From contig NC_052475.1 in NCBI RefSeq assembly GCF_009730915.1, positions 30,131,016-30,195,015 of the forward strand: 64,000 bases of DNA, given 5' to 3'. Positions within the stretch are counted from its first letter, which is position 1; each line of letters begins with the position of its first letter. Origin of the DNA: Dioscorea cayenensis subsp. rotundata (taxonomy: Eukaryota; Streptophyta; Magnoliopsida; Dioscoreales; Dioscoreaceae). Position numbers and translations under genes: made by a program. Of this stretch, positions 38,158-50,696 are shown in pieces. The notes beneath the pieces were generated by a model that was not told where the DNA came from, made no database searches, and saw nothing but the letters and a program-made list of their open reading frames with translations.

Positions 38158-39720
38158 GCTATACGCACTAAAGTACCATACTCTAGATGTACCATACTCA
38201 AATTTAGAGCACACGATTATATTTAAATATATTATATTTTAATTGAAATTAATTTTTAAATAAATAAATAATTATGGGCATGCGTTCACCATAAACTCCA
38301 ACAATTTCTTGCAATGAACACTTAACCAAAAACGTAGCGAAATATTAAATGACATGGTAGAACATATGGCTTCAAATTTGCCAAAAAACTTAAGACCATA
38401 TTAATTTTTCATTTGAAAGTATAGTTACTAATCATTTATGTTCACACCCATTGAAAAATCAAAAAAAGTAATACAACTAACTAAATTAAAGTAAAGTATG
38501 AAAAAAAAAAAAAATTGAACCGAATTGAGTGAAATCAATCAATTCGATCAATCAATTCAATTATATCAGAAACAGGGCACATTCCTACACTTTCCCGGAC
38601 ATTTCCCATTGCATCTTGGATCTTCAAGGAGAGGAGAGGAGAGGAGACAAAGGAGAGCTAGTGTGAGATAGTTAGAAAAGATGAGAAAAAAACACTTGTG
38701 CCCCTTAAAGGTAACAATTTCAACAAACATTCATTCAACGGAGGTATAACAAAGTTTTATAAAATAAAGTAAAATATGGTAATAAGAGGTTAAAGAAAGT
38801 TTTAAATTTTTTCTTGTTTGGGGCAAGTAAGGTAAATAAAGGTTTTAAAATCTTATTATGTTTGGTTTGAAGGTAATTAGAGATAAAGTTATATAATAAT
38901 ATTACTAAATTACTCTAAGGAAAAAAACAAAGTTATAACTTTTTTTATTAAATTACATGAAATTTAAATAATTTTCTCTATTGTACAGAAAAATCTCTAT
39001 CTTGATTATTATAAGATTTTATTTTGTAAAATAAAATTAATTAATTAATATCATTACTAGATTAATTAATACTACTATATAGTTTGACAATATTAACCAC
39101 CAACTAATAAATACTTGATATTTTTTAAAACAAATAAAATAAAATAACTTATAATAAAGTAAATATTGTTATTGAGAAATAAAGAGTATTTTTGAGCTTC
39201 ACTGGTATGGAGAATTTTTTTAAAATATAAAAGATATTTTGATCCATAAAAAATATAAGTTCCTCAAAACCTCCTCAACCCACCACTTTAAGGGTTGAAA
39301 AATAGAGGTTAATTGGAGATTTTAATTAAAATCTCATCTAACCCCCTAAATTTTTATCTCTTAAAAAATATTTTCCCAATCAACAGTCTTTGGGTCAATT
39401 GGTATTAGTTCCCTTACCTATGGCATTTGTTTCGGGGAGGACCCAGGATTGAATTTCATGTCCTACGCAAGGTGAGGGTACATGAGTCGGCGTTGAGCTT
39501 TGCTCCCCACACGTGCATATCCCTGAGTTCTAAACAAGCATGGGTTTATAAAAGCCCATGCATGTCCCCACACGTGTGGGAGCTTTCTCAAAAAAACAAA
39601 AACAAAAAAAAAACCTCCTCCCAAACATGGGTTTATAAAAACTCTTACAGTACCATATCTCCATTTACCTCTGAACAAGCATGTGCTAAACTTTATTTAT
39701 TTATTTATTTATGTGAATAG
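38158..39720. other. Sequence replacing the end of UGT-3 exon 1
   Basis: AT-rich DNA with no UGT similarity. The middle part (38740-39370) has MITE-like features (repeated TTTGGTTTGAAGG-like and AACCCCC stretches) without definable ends. The right part holds the SINE-like sequence listed separately. I could not find flanking duplications that would show a single clean insertion. Confidence 0.45.
39389..39610 (+). mobile_element. Possible tRNA-derived SINE
   Basis: The sequence GGGTCAATTGGTATTAG resembles a Pol III A box. GGACCCAGGATTGAATTTC about 45 bases on resembles a B box. The block ends in an A-rich tail near 39590-39612. This is the layout of plant SINEs such as Au. No target duplication was found. 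Confidence 0.4.
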
Positions 39721-40667
39721 ACATGGAAGACATTGTAAATGGTTACCTAGACAAGGTCATAGATTGGATACCTGGGATGGAAAACATGCGTTTAAAGGAC
39801 TTCCCAAGTTTCATTAGGACAACAGATTCTGAGGATATCATGCTCGCCATTGCAAAACATGAACTAGAGAGAATCTCCATGGCTTCAGCCATCATCCTCA
39901 ACACTTTTGATGACTTTGAACACCAAGTCCTACAAGCTATGTCCTCCATTATTCTCCCTTCAATCTACACCATTGGTCCCCTGACTTTGCTCGCCGCCCG
40001 GACGGCGGGGAGCTCTCTGGCAGACATAAGATTAAATCTATGGAAAGAAGACCCCGGTTGTTTGGAATGGTTGGATGGGAAGGAGCCAAGATCAGTTGTT
40101 TATGTGAACTTTGGAAGCCTGACAGTGATGACCAATGAACAGTTGATTGAATTTGCATGGGGACTTGCTAATAGTGAACACAAGTTCTTGTGGATCATTA
40201 GACCGGACCTGGTGAGAGGTGACACTGCTGTTGTCCCACAAGAGTTCATGATGGAGACACAAGAGAGAGGTTTGCTAGCAAGTTGGTGCTCACAAGAGCA
40301 AGTGCTAAAGCATCCATCCATCGGAGGGTTCTTGACTCACTGTGGATGGAACTCAATTTTAGAGAGTGTCTGTGGTGGTGTGCCTGTCATATGTTGGCCA
40401 TTCTTTGCTGAACAACTAACCAATTGCAGGTATTTGTGCACTGATCAATGGGGAATGGGAATGGAGATTGATAACAATGTGAAGAGGGAGGAGGTGGAGA
40501 AATTGATAAAAGAGCTGATGAATGGAGAGAAAGGAATGGAGATGAGGAACAGGGCACTGGAGTGGAAAGAGCTTGCTGTTAGAGCAACAGAACCAGGTGG
40601 TTCATCCTCTGTGAATTTTGATAGATTGGTTACTGAAGTGCTGCACCCAAATAATTATAATAATTAA

Positions 40668-41209
40668 TTTGTAATAATATTTGTTTGAATGCAATAAAAC
40701 ATATGTACCTTTTCAATCTCTTCTTGTGGCCTTGAAAAGAAGAAATTGGAAGAAACCCTCATGTGAGTCTGCATCATGTAAACAGAGCATTATCAAGAAG
40801 AGTCAAGAGAGCACAACATCACATGTGAAAGACATAAAAAAAGTAGTTTATATAAAAGGTATATTTTTACAAGTTATTCAACAATAAGCAGCAGCTAACC
40901 TAGTCAGATATCAAAATGAATATCATTGTCATCAATAAATGTGTTCATATCTGAGCAATTCCTCCATTGAAAATTTCATAGCAATAGATCCATTGATGCA
41001 CCAATAATGAGACAAGAAGGCTGTTGAGCAAGAATGCTAACCAACCAATGAAAAATAAATCTGCAATAAAAGCCTTAAAGCTTACAGTGCAACACAAAAT
41101 GGTTCTGGGCCAACCTACTAACCCATATAAAAACAAAAACATACAGGTTATTAAAATTTAAAAAAAAAACTACGCATTGAATTTCAAAATCATCTGGTGT
41201 TTCAAGTCA
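40668..41209. other. UGT-3 3' flank
   Basis: 3' UTR and spacer. Nothing else recognised. The last 25 bases are part of a repeat that is partly copied near 43141. Confidence 0.5.
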
Positions 41210-42850
41210 AATCCTTATGGCTTTTTTAAATATTGTTTTTTAATTAATTACCGAAATAAGTATTTTTCGGAATTATTTATGTGCATTTTTTTTAATAATT
41301 TTTTTTAAGTTATTAATTCCAATATTTTTTGATATTAAATTTTTATTTTTTGATGCCCCACTAGGCTTTTAATATTAATTTAAAAAAAAAACTGCGAGTG
41401 TCAATTGTTTTTTAAATTAAAAAACAATTATATATACAAATCTTTATAATTTCATAATATTTTCTTATAATTTTTTTTTATTCCCACATCTACTCTTCTA
41501 TTTCTACTTTCACTAATTATACACTAATTATAACAAACTTTTAATAATCTAACTAATTTTAATATTTTCTTATAATAACAAAATATTAAACATTCAAAAA
41601 ATTTAACATTCAAAATGTTACCATGTGAAAATTACTTCTAAAACTAAAACAAACTCACTTTAATTTTTGAATCTAGGAAAGCAACTTCATATATTATAAA
41701 ATAATTTAACAAATACAATATTTAGGTTACATCACGACATACGACTTGGATCATTGGCATTCGGACAATTTCGATGATTATGACTTTCATTGCAACATAA
41801 ACCACAACACTTTGGTTGACCGCTTTCCCTTATGTCCATCTCATTACGAATTCTGCTGGATTTTGGTTGCCCTGAAAGTAGTTTTCACATTGTATGACAA
41901 GACATAAACGTGGACCATTATAGGGTTCCATTATCTCTCATTTGGCATTAGCTCAAACTTTTTATAGTATACATAAAAAATTATCCACATATGCCTGCCA
42001 ATGTAGATGAATGTATGCGCATACTGTAAGAACATGGTGACAAGGAAAATAAAATGTTTGAAACTCACCCCAATCACACCATCGTCTTCTCAAATCAATG
42101 CAGTAACTGTCAGCTATATCACCTCATCGAGGTGGTGTTATTTGATCTAACATGGTAGAATTTTCTTCACGATCAAATTAACGAACATAAACGAACATAA
42201 ATGCTACATGCTTTTGTTGATATTCTTAAATTGTCTTCATTAAAGGAGTACTTTCTCTCTATATTGATAATTTTTATTACAACAATACTTGTGTGTTTTT
42301 ATAAAAGTGGCTTGGAGGGTTTATATAGCCCTCCACCTAAAAAATGGGTGGTTATGATAAATTTTATCTAATGGCTCTCGTGAATGCTACATTCTACCAA
42401 TAATTCATCCTAGCAACCTTTAATAATCCTCTCCACATACCCCAACAGTTGCAGCATTAGCTATTTTAATATTTGGAGATAATTTTAATTTTTATCTATT
42501 AAAATTTTAACCAAAATTTTGATCGAATATTACTATCTGTTAGAATTAGTGAAAGGCAAATTAGGAGAGTAGAAGTGGGAATAAAATAAATTATAAAAAA
42601 ATATTATGAAATGTTTGAATGTAAAACTGTTTTTTAGTTTAAAAAACTATTGGAATCCATAGTTTAAAAAAATAAAATAATAGGGCCTGTGGTTCTTAAA
42701 AATTAAAATTTTAATATTAAAAACTAATGGGACAGATAATTTTTAAAAAAACCATTAAAAAATATATAATACGTATTTCCGTAAATAATTACAGAATGCT
42801 TATTTCGCTAATTAATTAATAAAACAATATTTTAAAAAACCAATCCTTAT
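41210..42850 (-). mobile_element. Non-autonomous MULE (1,623 bp) with transposase C-terminus
   Basis: Terminal inverted repeats of about 300 bases begin GGCTTTTTTAAATATTG at 41219 and, inverted, GGTTTTTTAAAATATTG at 42841. Direct repeats AATCCTTAT at 41210-41218 and 42842-42850 are a 9-base target duplication, the Mutator hallmark. On the minus strand the interior keeps transposase pieces: a SWIM-like segment (DLRRRWCDWGEFQ, then PCHHVLTVCAYIHLHW, about 42120-41965) and a C-terminal CCHC knuckle (KCCGLCCNESHNHRNCPN, about 41815-41762) ending PSRMS and a stop. The knuckle spacing C-x2-C-x4-H-x4-C is intact. One Cys of the SWIM motif reads Trp. The catalytic domain is missing, so the element would need a helper. 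Confidence 0.92.
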
Positions 42851-43010
42851 ATATGCAAAAATAAATAAATGAATAAATAAAATAAAGTTGTTAGAACAGA
42901 TATCTACCCCTATACAAAATTTCCACTACTTATTCGAGAGATTTTTAAAAAACTAGTGGATAAAAACCAAAAAAACATAAATTATATGAAGTTATGGTCA
43001 CAAAACAATC

Positions 43011-43143
43011 ATCTTCAAATATGTTCGTCGTTTTTGTTCTGTTTCCACAGCTAGTGGAAGCTTCCTTGTACCTCTGTTACTTTTATTTTAATGCATGTGG
43101 TTTATTCACCTTTTTAAAAAAAAAAAAAAAAAAATCTTCAAAT
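43011..43143 (+). mobile_element. 113-base LINE 3' end with target duplication
   Basis: Sequence 43021-43133 has a T-rich 3' UTR, the family tail GTGGTTTATTCACC and about 18 A residues. It is bounded by a 10-base direct repeat, ATCTTCAAAT, at 43011-43020 and 43134-43143. This is a severely 5'-truncated L1-type insertion of the family seen at 13.2, 15.4 and 63.4 kb. Confidence 0.85.
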
Positions 43144-45725
43144 GATGTTTCAAGTCGAATCCTTATATATAAAAATAAAAAAATAAAAAAAAATTGTTAG
43201 TATTAATCTACCTTTTATAAAACTTCTAATACCTTACTCAGACTATAAAGAAACTAATGGATAAAAACTCAAAAAAAACATAAATTATATAAAATTATTC
43301 TCACAAAAGGATCATTTCCATGGGGTTGTTTACTTTACTGAGAGAGCTTTTAGCTCTTACTCTCCGCTGAAAATCATTTTGGTTTCATCTTAATTAAATT
43401 TTTATAATAAAGTTTTATTAAATTTTTATGATTTATAACAAGGATTTTAAAAAAGAAAAACCAAAATGGTAATAGTCAATATGTAATTTGTTAAAATGAT
43501 ATATTCTTGATTAGTTGATTATTTATCCACGAAAATGGCTAGGTAATCATTTTGATCAAGATCAAATAACCAATTTGTATATTATTTAATCCAACCAAAA
43601 TACTTCATATGGGTTTTGAAATTTACTTTTATCTATTTCAATAAATAAATTAAATTTGACCTAAATTGCATGCGTAAAAATCAACTCTTAAATATAAAAT
43701 TTTGATGTGATTTTTTAAATTTATATACAATAAACATGTTTAATTAAAAATTAGTAAATAAATTTAATGTTGCAGGGCATCCCAATCTCGGGTACTGACA
43801 GTATTTAATGTTGTAGGGCCATGTAGCCCATTTTCTAAAATATATTACAAATATTATATACTAACTAAACATATAACTAGCGCAACCAATCATTTATAAA
43901 AGAATAAGTACAAACTAAAACTTAGTAAACCTAAGACTAGTTTATAAATAATAAGCAAACAAAAACCAAAAATGGTAATTGTAATAAAGCCCAAGAACTA
44001 TTTCATAAGATGGGCCACTCATTCTCTCTTAATTTGTAGCTAATTACTCAAACTATCCACATGCCGAAGATTTTATATTTTTTTATGATTAAATCAATGT
44101 TTTAATATGCTGTGGGGATGTACCAATGAGTTGACCGGTCAAACAAGTCATTTATCAAGGAGTCTAGCCAACCACTGCATTGTTGATCTAGTCCACAAGT
44201 CATGAGTCAGAACGTCACCTTTTGTGAGTCATATTTCATCATAGAATATATATATATATATATCATATATCATGTTTATTTCATGTACTGAAGTATCTTT
44301 CTTTGTGCTTGACATGGTGACAAGAAGTCTTGACCACAAATACATTATGAAGTTAATTCATAATAAAGGTTGGTGATTCGCCGCTGGTTCTTTTAACCAT
44401 AGTTTTGTGGCTATGAAGCATCTTAAAACATGAAGACAAATGCACATAAAGTGCATCTACTTTTCATGATGGTTTTAGGCTTGTTCGTTGGGTAAGGTCT
44501 TGGGCATCACACATTATATATATATATATATATAATCTATCCTTTGAGATATGTATGTTTTATTGGAATTATTCAGATGGATAAGCATGAATATTATATG
44601 GAAGGCTGTGACTTAATTAAACATGTGAGGATGGCAAACTATTTGAAACTCTGGAAAATAATGATAATGTGTATATGAGATGTATCTAAGCATACGTAGA
44701 TGCATACGTAGATACATGATGTCATGGAAAAACCAAGCATCACAAGGGTATTATACTTCACATGAGGGTCAGAGAGAGATAGAGGAGAGATCATGATTGC
44801 TAGAGAACAGATTATTCTCTGGCATGGGCCACCATGATTTCAATACATACATGAGTCACATGTCACACCTCTCAAAGGCCACCCTCTCAAGTCCCACCCA
44901 CCACCACACTCTCACACTCTTCAATCCTCCCAAAATATATCCTTTGCTTCTTGTTGATCATCATCATCATCATCATCATCTCAACCCTTTTGGCAACCCA
45001 ATATCACTCACTGCCTTCTTTTTCATTTGTTATGGTTATAAATAATTTCTTACTTTTTACCTCAAGATCTCCTTCTTAATCATCTCACTTTCCCTACATC
45101 ATTCTAAAAAGTAGAGGCAATCTTATATATATATATATATATATATATATACAAAGAATGTGTGGAGAGAGGAGAATTTGATTAATGCATGTATATATAT
45201 ATATATAATATACATCTATGTTTTTCCCATTTGATATTGATCTTTAATTAAGTTTTTAATTGTTAGAGACTAGCTTTAACTAGTATATATATATATATAA
45301 CAAATATATGAGGATCGAAGGTGGTGTTGTGTTGGTTCTATAGAGAAACTCAATTTGGCGGCTGATGAGATACCTCAAATCTCGCCTCCAATCACTCTGA
45401 CCCCATGAGAGCTAAGCACATTTAATGACAATATTCTACACAATCCTCAAAGAACAAGTTGGAGTTTGGGGAAAGATGCAAACAAACATGTAATCTAGGG
45501 TTATTTGGATCACTCTTCCCTGTGAGACAACGACATGACAAAAAACCAAACAAAAATGTCATATATTGATAATAATAAAAGAAGATAGATTGATGTATAC
45601 ATTGACAACTAAAAAAAAAGAGCACAAGAACAACTTGTTCTCTTCTTTCTTCTTTCGTCTTTCGTCTTTCGTTCTTCTTCTTCTTCTTCTACTAACAGTA
45701 TAATTAAACTTACAAAAATAAGTAA
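43144..45725. other. Intergenic
   Basis: No gene recognised. The start (43144-43320) is the second copy of a repeat that also flanks the 1.6-kb MULE. There are TA runs near 44245-44262, 44515-44534, 45126-45151 and 45271-45298, and a (CAT)n run near 44960-44981. Confidence 0.5.
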
Positions 45726-46730
45726 TTAATCAGAAGAACAAATCCAAGAATCCACCATGCCTTGAGTCCGAGGAGGCCGGGCAGCATCAGAAGCCTTCTC
45801 AGAATGAAACTCAGAGCAAGCAGAGTGCATGGCCTCTGAGCTTCCAACAAGGTTTGATAAATTCCCACCAACTTGGCCAACAACATTATGAGTCACACCA
45901 TAGTTCACCTGATCAGACTTATTACTAGTCATGAAAGAGGGAAGGTTGGTGATCGGAGACTGTAACAAGGACTGGAAGTTGAGCACTTGGTTTTGCATGC
46001 TGGCTGCACTCAGATGATGATGATCATGACTCAGTTGATTTGAAGAAGCAACATTAGCACTACTAGTGGAAGCAGGAGGATCAAGAAGAGGAGAAGTAGA
46101 AGAAGAAGAGAGAAAGCTGGTAGGATGGGGTTTATGAGCAAAGGGTCTAAGGAGATAAGGAGAGTCATAACGAGGCAGGCGAGAACGAGAGGTGCTGGTG
46201 GTTGTGGAGGTGGAGGAGGAGAAGGGAGCAGTGGGGATGCCGGTGAACTCTTGTACCATGGCACGGAAGTTGGAGGTGTCAGTGGTGAGGACGGTGGTCG
46301 GAGCACGGCGTGAAGCTCTGGATCGTTTCTTGGAGACACGTGAAGGAGGGTCTGGTTGGAGTGGTTGCACTGGCGTGGTTGAGGATGAGGATGATGGGTT
46401 TATAAAGCCGGTGATGTCGGTGGTGGAGTTTGGGTTGAATGGTGGCCGGAGAGGACGAGGCCAAGAGGGTTCAAGGTTGAGTAAAGGGTTGGTGGTCGAG
46501 GTGGTGGTGGTGGTGTTGGTGTTGCCGGCGGTGGGTGGTGGGGATCTTGGGAAGGATTCAAAGTAGGTGAAAGTGTCAAAGAGGGAGGTGGAGGAGGAGG
46601 AGGATGGTGGTGGTAGTGGTGGTGTTGGTGCATGGATGGAGGTGGTGACGCCGGTGTTTGGACCGGTGAAGTCATAGTCATCCTCGCCGGCGCTTGAGGA
46701 CTGTAAGCTTCCACTGTTTCCGGAATCCAT
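45726..46730 (-). CDS. VQ-motif protein
   Basis: A single exon of 334 residues, as usual for VQ genes. The VQ core FRAMVQEFTG is at residues 155-164, preceded by SKKRSRASRRAPTTVLTTDT, a basic stretch that probably acts as a nuclear signal. The N-terminus is Ser/Pro/Thr-rich and the middle is Ser-rich and disordered. The C-terminus ends VDSWICSSD, a tail shared with related plant VQ proteins. VQ proteins bind the C-terminal WRKY domain of group I and IIc WRKY factors and tune defence, growth and seed programmes; some are MAP-kinase targets. The sequence resembles the VQ group with SRASRR.PTT.L, but I cannot assign a single orthologue. A TATATAA lies about 130 bases upstream (46858-46866, minus strand). 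Confidence 0.93.
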   Translation of the reverse strand: MDSGNSGSLQSSSAGEDDYDFTGPNTGVTTSIHAPTPPLPPPSSSSSTSLFDTFTYFESFPRSPPPTAGNTNTTTTTSTTNPLLNLEPSWPRPLRPPFNPNSTTDITGFINPSSSSSTTPVQPLQPDPPSRVSKKRSRASRRAPTTVLTTDTSNFRAMVQEFTGIPTAPFSSSTSTTTSTSRSRLPRYDSPYLLRPFAHKPHPTSFLSSSSTSPLLDPPASTSSANVASSNQLSHDHHHLSAASMQNQVLNFQSLLQSPITNLPSFMTSNKSDQVNYGVTHNVVGQVGGNLSNLVGSSEAMHSACSEFHSEKASDAARPPRTQGMVDSWICSSD

Positions 46731-49701
46731 GGCGCATGCAGTGGTAGAGAAAGAGAGGAATGGAAGGTGGAAATGGAGTGGATGGTTTTGAGAAGATGGT
46801 TTGTAGGGTTTGTGGGTAGTGGATCTATAAGAAGAAAGGAAAGGAGAAACACAATTGTTATATATAAACTTAACCCTAACCGGCTAACCCTAATTAAAAA
46901 TTAGGAAATACCCGCTCACTTGCGTAACATGTTGGTTTTGTCCAGAATCTGAAATCAAATCTTAAAATTCATACAAAATAATAATATAAATATTTATTAA
47001 ATTTGATTTATGTTTATATATGTCTCTCATTAATTTCTTCTTATGAGAATATGTATTGCTTATTTGTTTATATATATATATATATATTAATTTTTATAAG
47101 ATAGGAAAATTTTTATTACATGGATAGGTTTATGATGTATGGGGTGGTAAAAGAAAAAGGAATTAGAGAAATTAATAAGAGTGAAAAGATAGAAAAGAAA
47201 GGGAAAGAAAAACAAAAAGACAAGAAGATAAGGAAAGGTACCAAATTAGGCGTGGTGGTTGTTAGTGTGGTGAGAAAATATTAAATAATACAAAATTTAA
47301 ATTTTTATTAATCTTCGTATTAAAATAATTTGTAAAAATGTAAATATATTTCAGTTATTTTGGAGAGATTGATTATTAATTATATAAATTAAAATTAATT
47401 AATTTTGTGAAACTTTAAAATAATTATATAATATGTTAAAATTAAATTTATTTTTTATGAAAATTAAATAAATAATTTTCTCATTTCCAACCAATATCTG
47501 TAAACATCTTACATTATTCCGTCTCCAATAGACAAACCATGAACCATGGGCAAAATAAAAAAAGTTTCATATTTTTTATTATATTGTAATATTTTTTTTT
47601 TGTTTTTATCGACAATTTTTTTTAAGGATTATAGATTCTAAACTAATCTAAGTCAAAATACTAAAAATCTTATAAAAATAAAAATTTCTCTCAATGAGTT
47701 TTTTTTTAAAAAAAAAGAAATTACTATTTGGACTAACCGGATTGGTTTATACAAAAATAATGGCATAACTCCATTTATATGTTAACATCATATGCAGCAT
47801 TCTTGAATTGAAATTTTTAGTTTTCAATTTTAATTAATATAGTTGTTACAAAATTAACATGATATGACAGGTGAAAACTTGTCTTACATATCTTTCCATG
47901 ATGAGTTAAAAATGGTTTTCTAGAGCTTAAAACTTGACCAAAATTTTTCAAACTCTAGAAATATTCTTGGTTTTCAAAAGATTTGTCTTTGTATTCATAG
48001 TCAACAGTCTTATCTTTCAAAGGTGATGTTATTAGAATACAAATTCAATTAGTTTACTTATCTTTTTAAATTTGTCTTACTTACTCTCCAAAGAGTTCCT
48101 TTAAATTTTCTCATATTATGTTTCCACCTTAATTTTGAATTTAAATCGCAGAATCTTTGTCAATAAATAAAATAAAATAAAATAAAATAACACAATCTAG
48201 ATTGGGAATATTTTTCAAGCATGTTGTTGATGCATCAAGAAAATAGATAACTTGCAAACAATGGTTATGTTCACCAAACTGATGACATGAAACTTAATTC
48301 ATTTACTTTGAGCCATTAAACTTTGTTTCCAAAATGGTTTTCATGAATCCAACATGTTTCCCATATGCTCAGCCTCTTGTGCTTTTCTAATGTTAATCAT
48401 GCAAGCCCTAGTGTTTCATTCACTTTTAATTAATCTTTACAAGATTAGTATGATGTAACACTACTAATGTACTATGAATTAAATTATTTAATGGTAACAT
48501 ATACGCCAAAGGAATTGTTCCAAGTGATAATAATTTGGATCATTTAAATAAACAAATTTATATTTAATTTTTTTTTTATATACAAAATATTTGTTCAGAA
48601 AAATCTATCTTTATATTATTATATAAGATTTTTAATGATTGTTTTAGAACCTCATACATATATCTATATATATATAACATAGTGGTCATATGGTCCAGCA
48701 CCAAAACAATTTTTCATGTAAAAAAAAATAATAACAATCATAACAAGTTCATATATGGTATGATGGAACAACATATGGTGTGATTTAAATTATTGAATGG
48801 TAATATCGGCCGTAGTTACAACTTCAATGAAAGAGCATAAAAGTACCATCACAAGATAAAAGAATAAACTTAACATTCCAAGTTTTTCTTAAATTTTATT
48901 CTTTTTTTTTTTTTTAACATTCACTAATTACAAAAGTAAATTTTTTTAAATCAATATTTCAACTAAACAAAAACTATAAATAAAATTAAACTTATAGGGT
49001 TGGCTTTTCAAATTCTTATGTATATTAAAAAAGTCTTGTTTCTTATACTGTTTTCAATATCTTGTTCTACTTCAACCCCAAAAACTCAATAAAAAAATTT
49101 AGTTCCATACCCTTATAAACTTTAATAATTGTCAAATAGACACCTGTTTACTTGTACATCTCTCCATTATAAAAATCAACATAAAATCCTTGACTCTTGT
49201 CACTTCTAGTTTCTTTATATATATATATATATATATAATGTTTCAATTGATTTTTATGAGATAGTGGATAAAAAGCATGCAAGAAAATAATTACCCATTT
49301 TTATAGGGTTATGAAATCAAACAAAAGAAGGAAAAAAAAAAGAGCGGCCCAATTTCAGCCAAGAATGGGTTGACACAGTTGAACAGAAACCCTAGAAACT
49401 ATATAATATATATATACATAAATATATGAATTTGGGTGCATGACTGAGTAGAGTAGCTTGAAATGCAAAAGAGATGAGATCTTAGGCCATGATGAGAAAC
49501 ATAGGGGCCACAGAGAGCTTGGGAGGGAAAGGTGGATGCCTTTTCACTACAAACTAACAAACTAGAGACAAAGGAACTTGAGAGTTTACACCTAGGGTTT
49601 TGAGGGGGGTCCTCACTGTCTTTACCAATGATGCTTGTCTCCAATCCCTAACCCCACAACCCTCTTCACTCTTTCTTTCCAAAATCATTTCATGCCTATC
49701 T

Positions 49702-49738
<37 letters not shown>

Positions 49739-50696
49739 ACAATATTAGCTCCTTATATTGGCACCATCATGGCATTCTTCAACTTGGTTTCATGTTGGAG
49801 GCCATTTGCCCATCTTACCAACCTTATACACCCAATGGCATCAGATACCATTGCTTTGTGTCTTGTGTGTTCCCTTTGAAACTTTTTTACTTGCCATTAT
49901 GTTTCTTCATGAATCATTATCATTTTTTCCAATTCCTAGTGTGGATGATGAGTTGCTGCTTTTTTTTTCTTCCCTAGAAGCTTTTGTTGATTAATACATT
50001 ATGATCATCTCTTCTTTTTTTTTTTTCATTTTTTCTATTATTATTATTATTTTATTTTTTTTATGGATTGAAAGTTTTTAAGTTTTAATGATTATGATTA
50101 AGTGATGGGACTGAAAGATATTTGATAAATTATGACTTTATTCTGAAACAAAAACAATTTACAATCTCCGTAAAGCTCAAAAAAAAAACTATAAATTAGA
50201 AACAGTAGGGTGGTAAGTAATACAATAAAATACATCAAAAGCCATAATTGGTAAAATAAGCCTAAGCACGCCCAAAAATTGAGATTATGATCACCAAAGA
50301 TAGAGGTGCATGAACCAAAAAAAAAATTAAGGCTTCATTTGATAGTTTGCAATGAGAACTCCAACTTGAGCCTTTTCATGACCAGAGCTTCATCTGAGAC
50401 ATATTAAGGTATATTAGACAAGTTGCTATCATGAAATATCTATGTAATAAATATAAATTTTATTAGGGTGTATGTATGTATGAACAGGTAAGAATTTACC
50501 AACCACTGTCAATGGACTAAAAATAATGCAGAGAATGTAAATAATAAGCTCACCAAAACTGTGAATGTGGGTCTCGTATATATGTGGGATTCATCCAATC
50601 ATGAATTACATTTCAAATCAAAACAAACTTTCTATGCTTGTTCTTTTATCAGATATACTTTGAAAAACATGAGAACATCAGTAATGTTTATGTATA
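46731..50696. other. Intergenic, VQ promoter side
   Basis: No gene recognised. The first 140 bases hold the VQ 5' UTR and TATA region. Further on are AT-rich sequence, (TA)n runs near 47070 and 49218, and an (AC)n run at 49703-49732. Open frames over the (AC)n run are repeat translations. Confidence 0.5.

Larger units (their letters stand above)
38023..40667 (+). pseudogene. UGT85-type gene broken in exon 1 (UGT-3)
   Basis: Exon 1 starts at 38023 and reads [18 protein letters not shown] with the catalytic His at residue 22. Similarity stops at residue 45 (VNS, 38157). The remaining two thirds of exon 1, including the catalytic Asp region and the PLK splice donor, are missing and replaced by about 1.56 kb of AT-rich and SINE-like DNA. 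Exon 2 is intact from an AG acceptor at 39720 (39721-40667). It has DWIPGMENMRLKDF, the 44-residue PSPG box from WCSQEQVLKHPS with HCGWNS to FFAEQ, and a normal end. Intact relatives have about 480-490 residues. As written it cannot make an active enzyme. Exon 2 alone has an open frame of 314 codons from an internal ATG. Confidence 0.85.

Noticed and set aside
46031..46852. Long open frames on both strands over the VQ gene
   Set aside because: They are shadows of the VQ coding exon caused by its Ser/Pro/Thr-rich composition.
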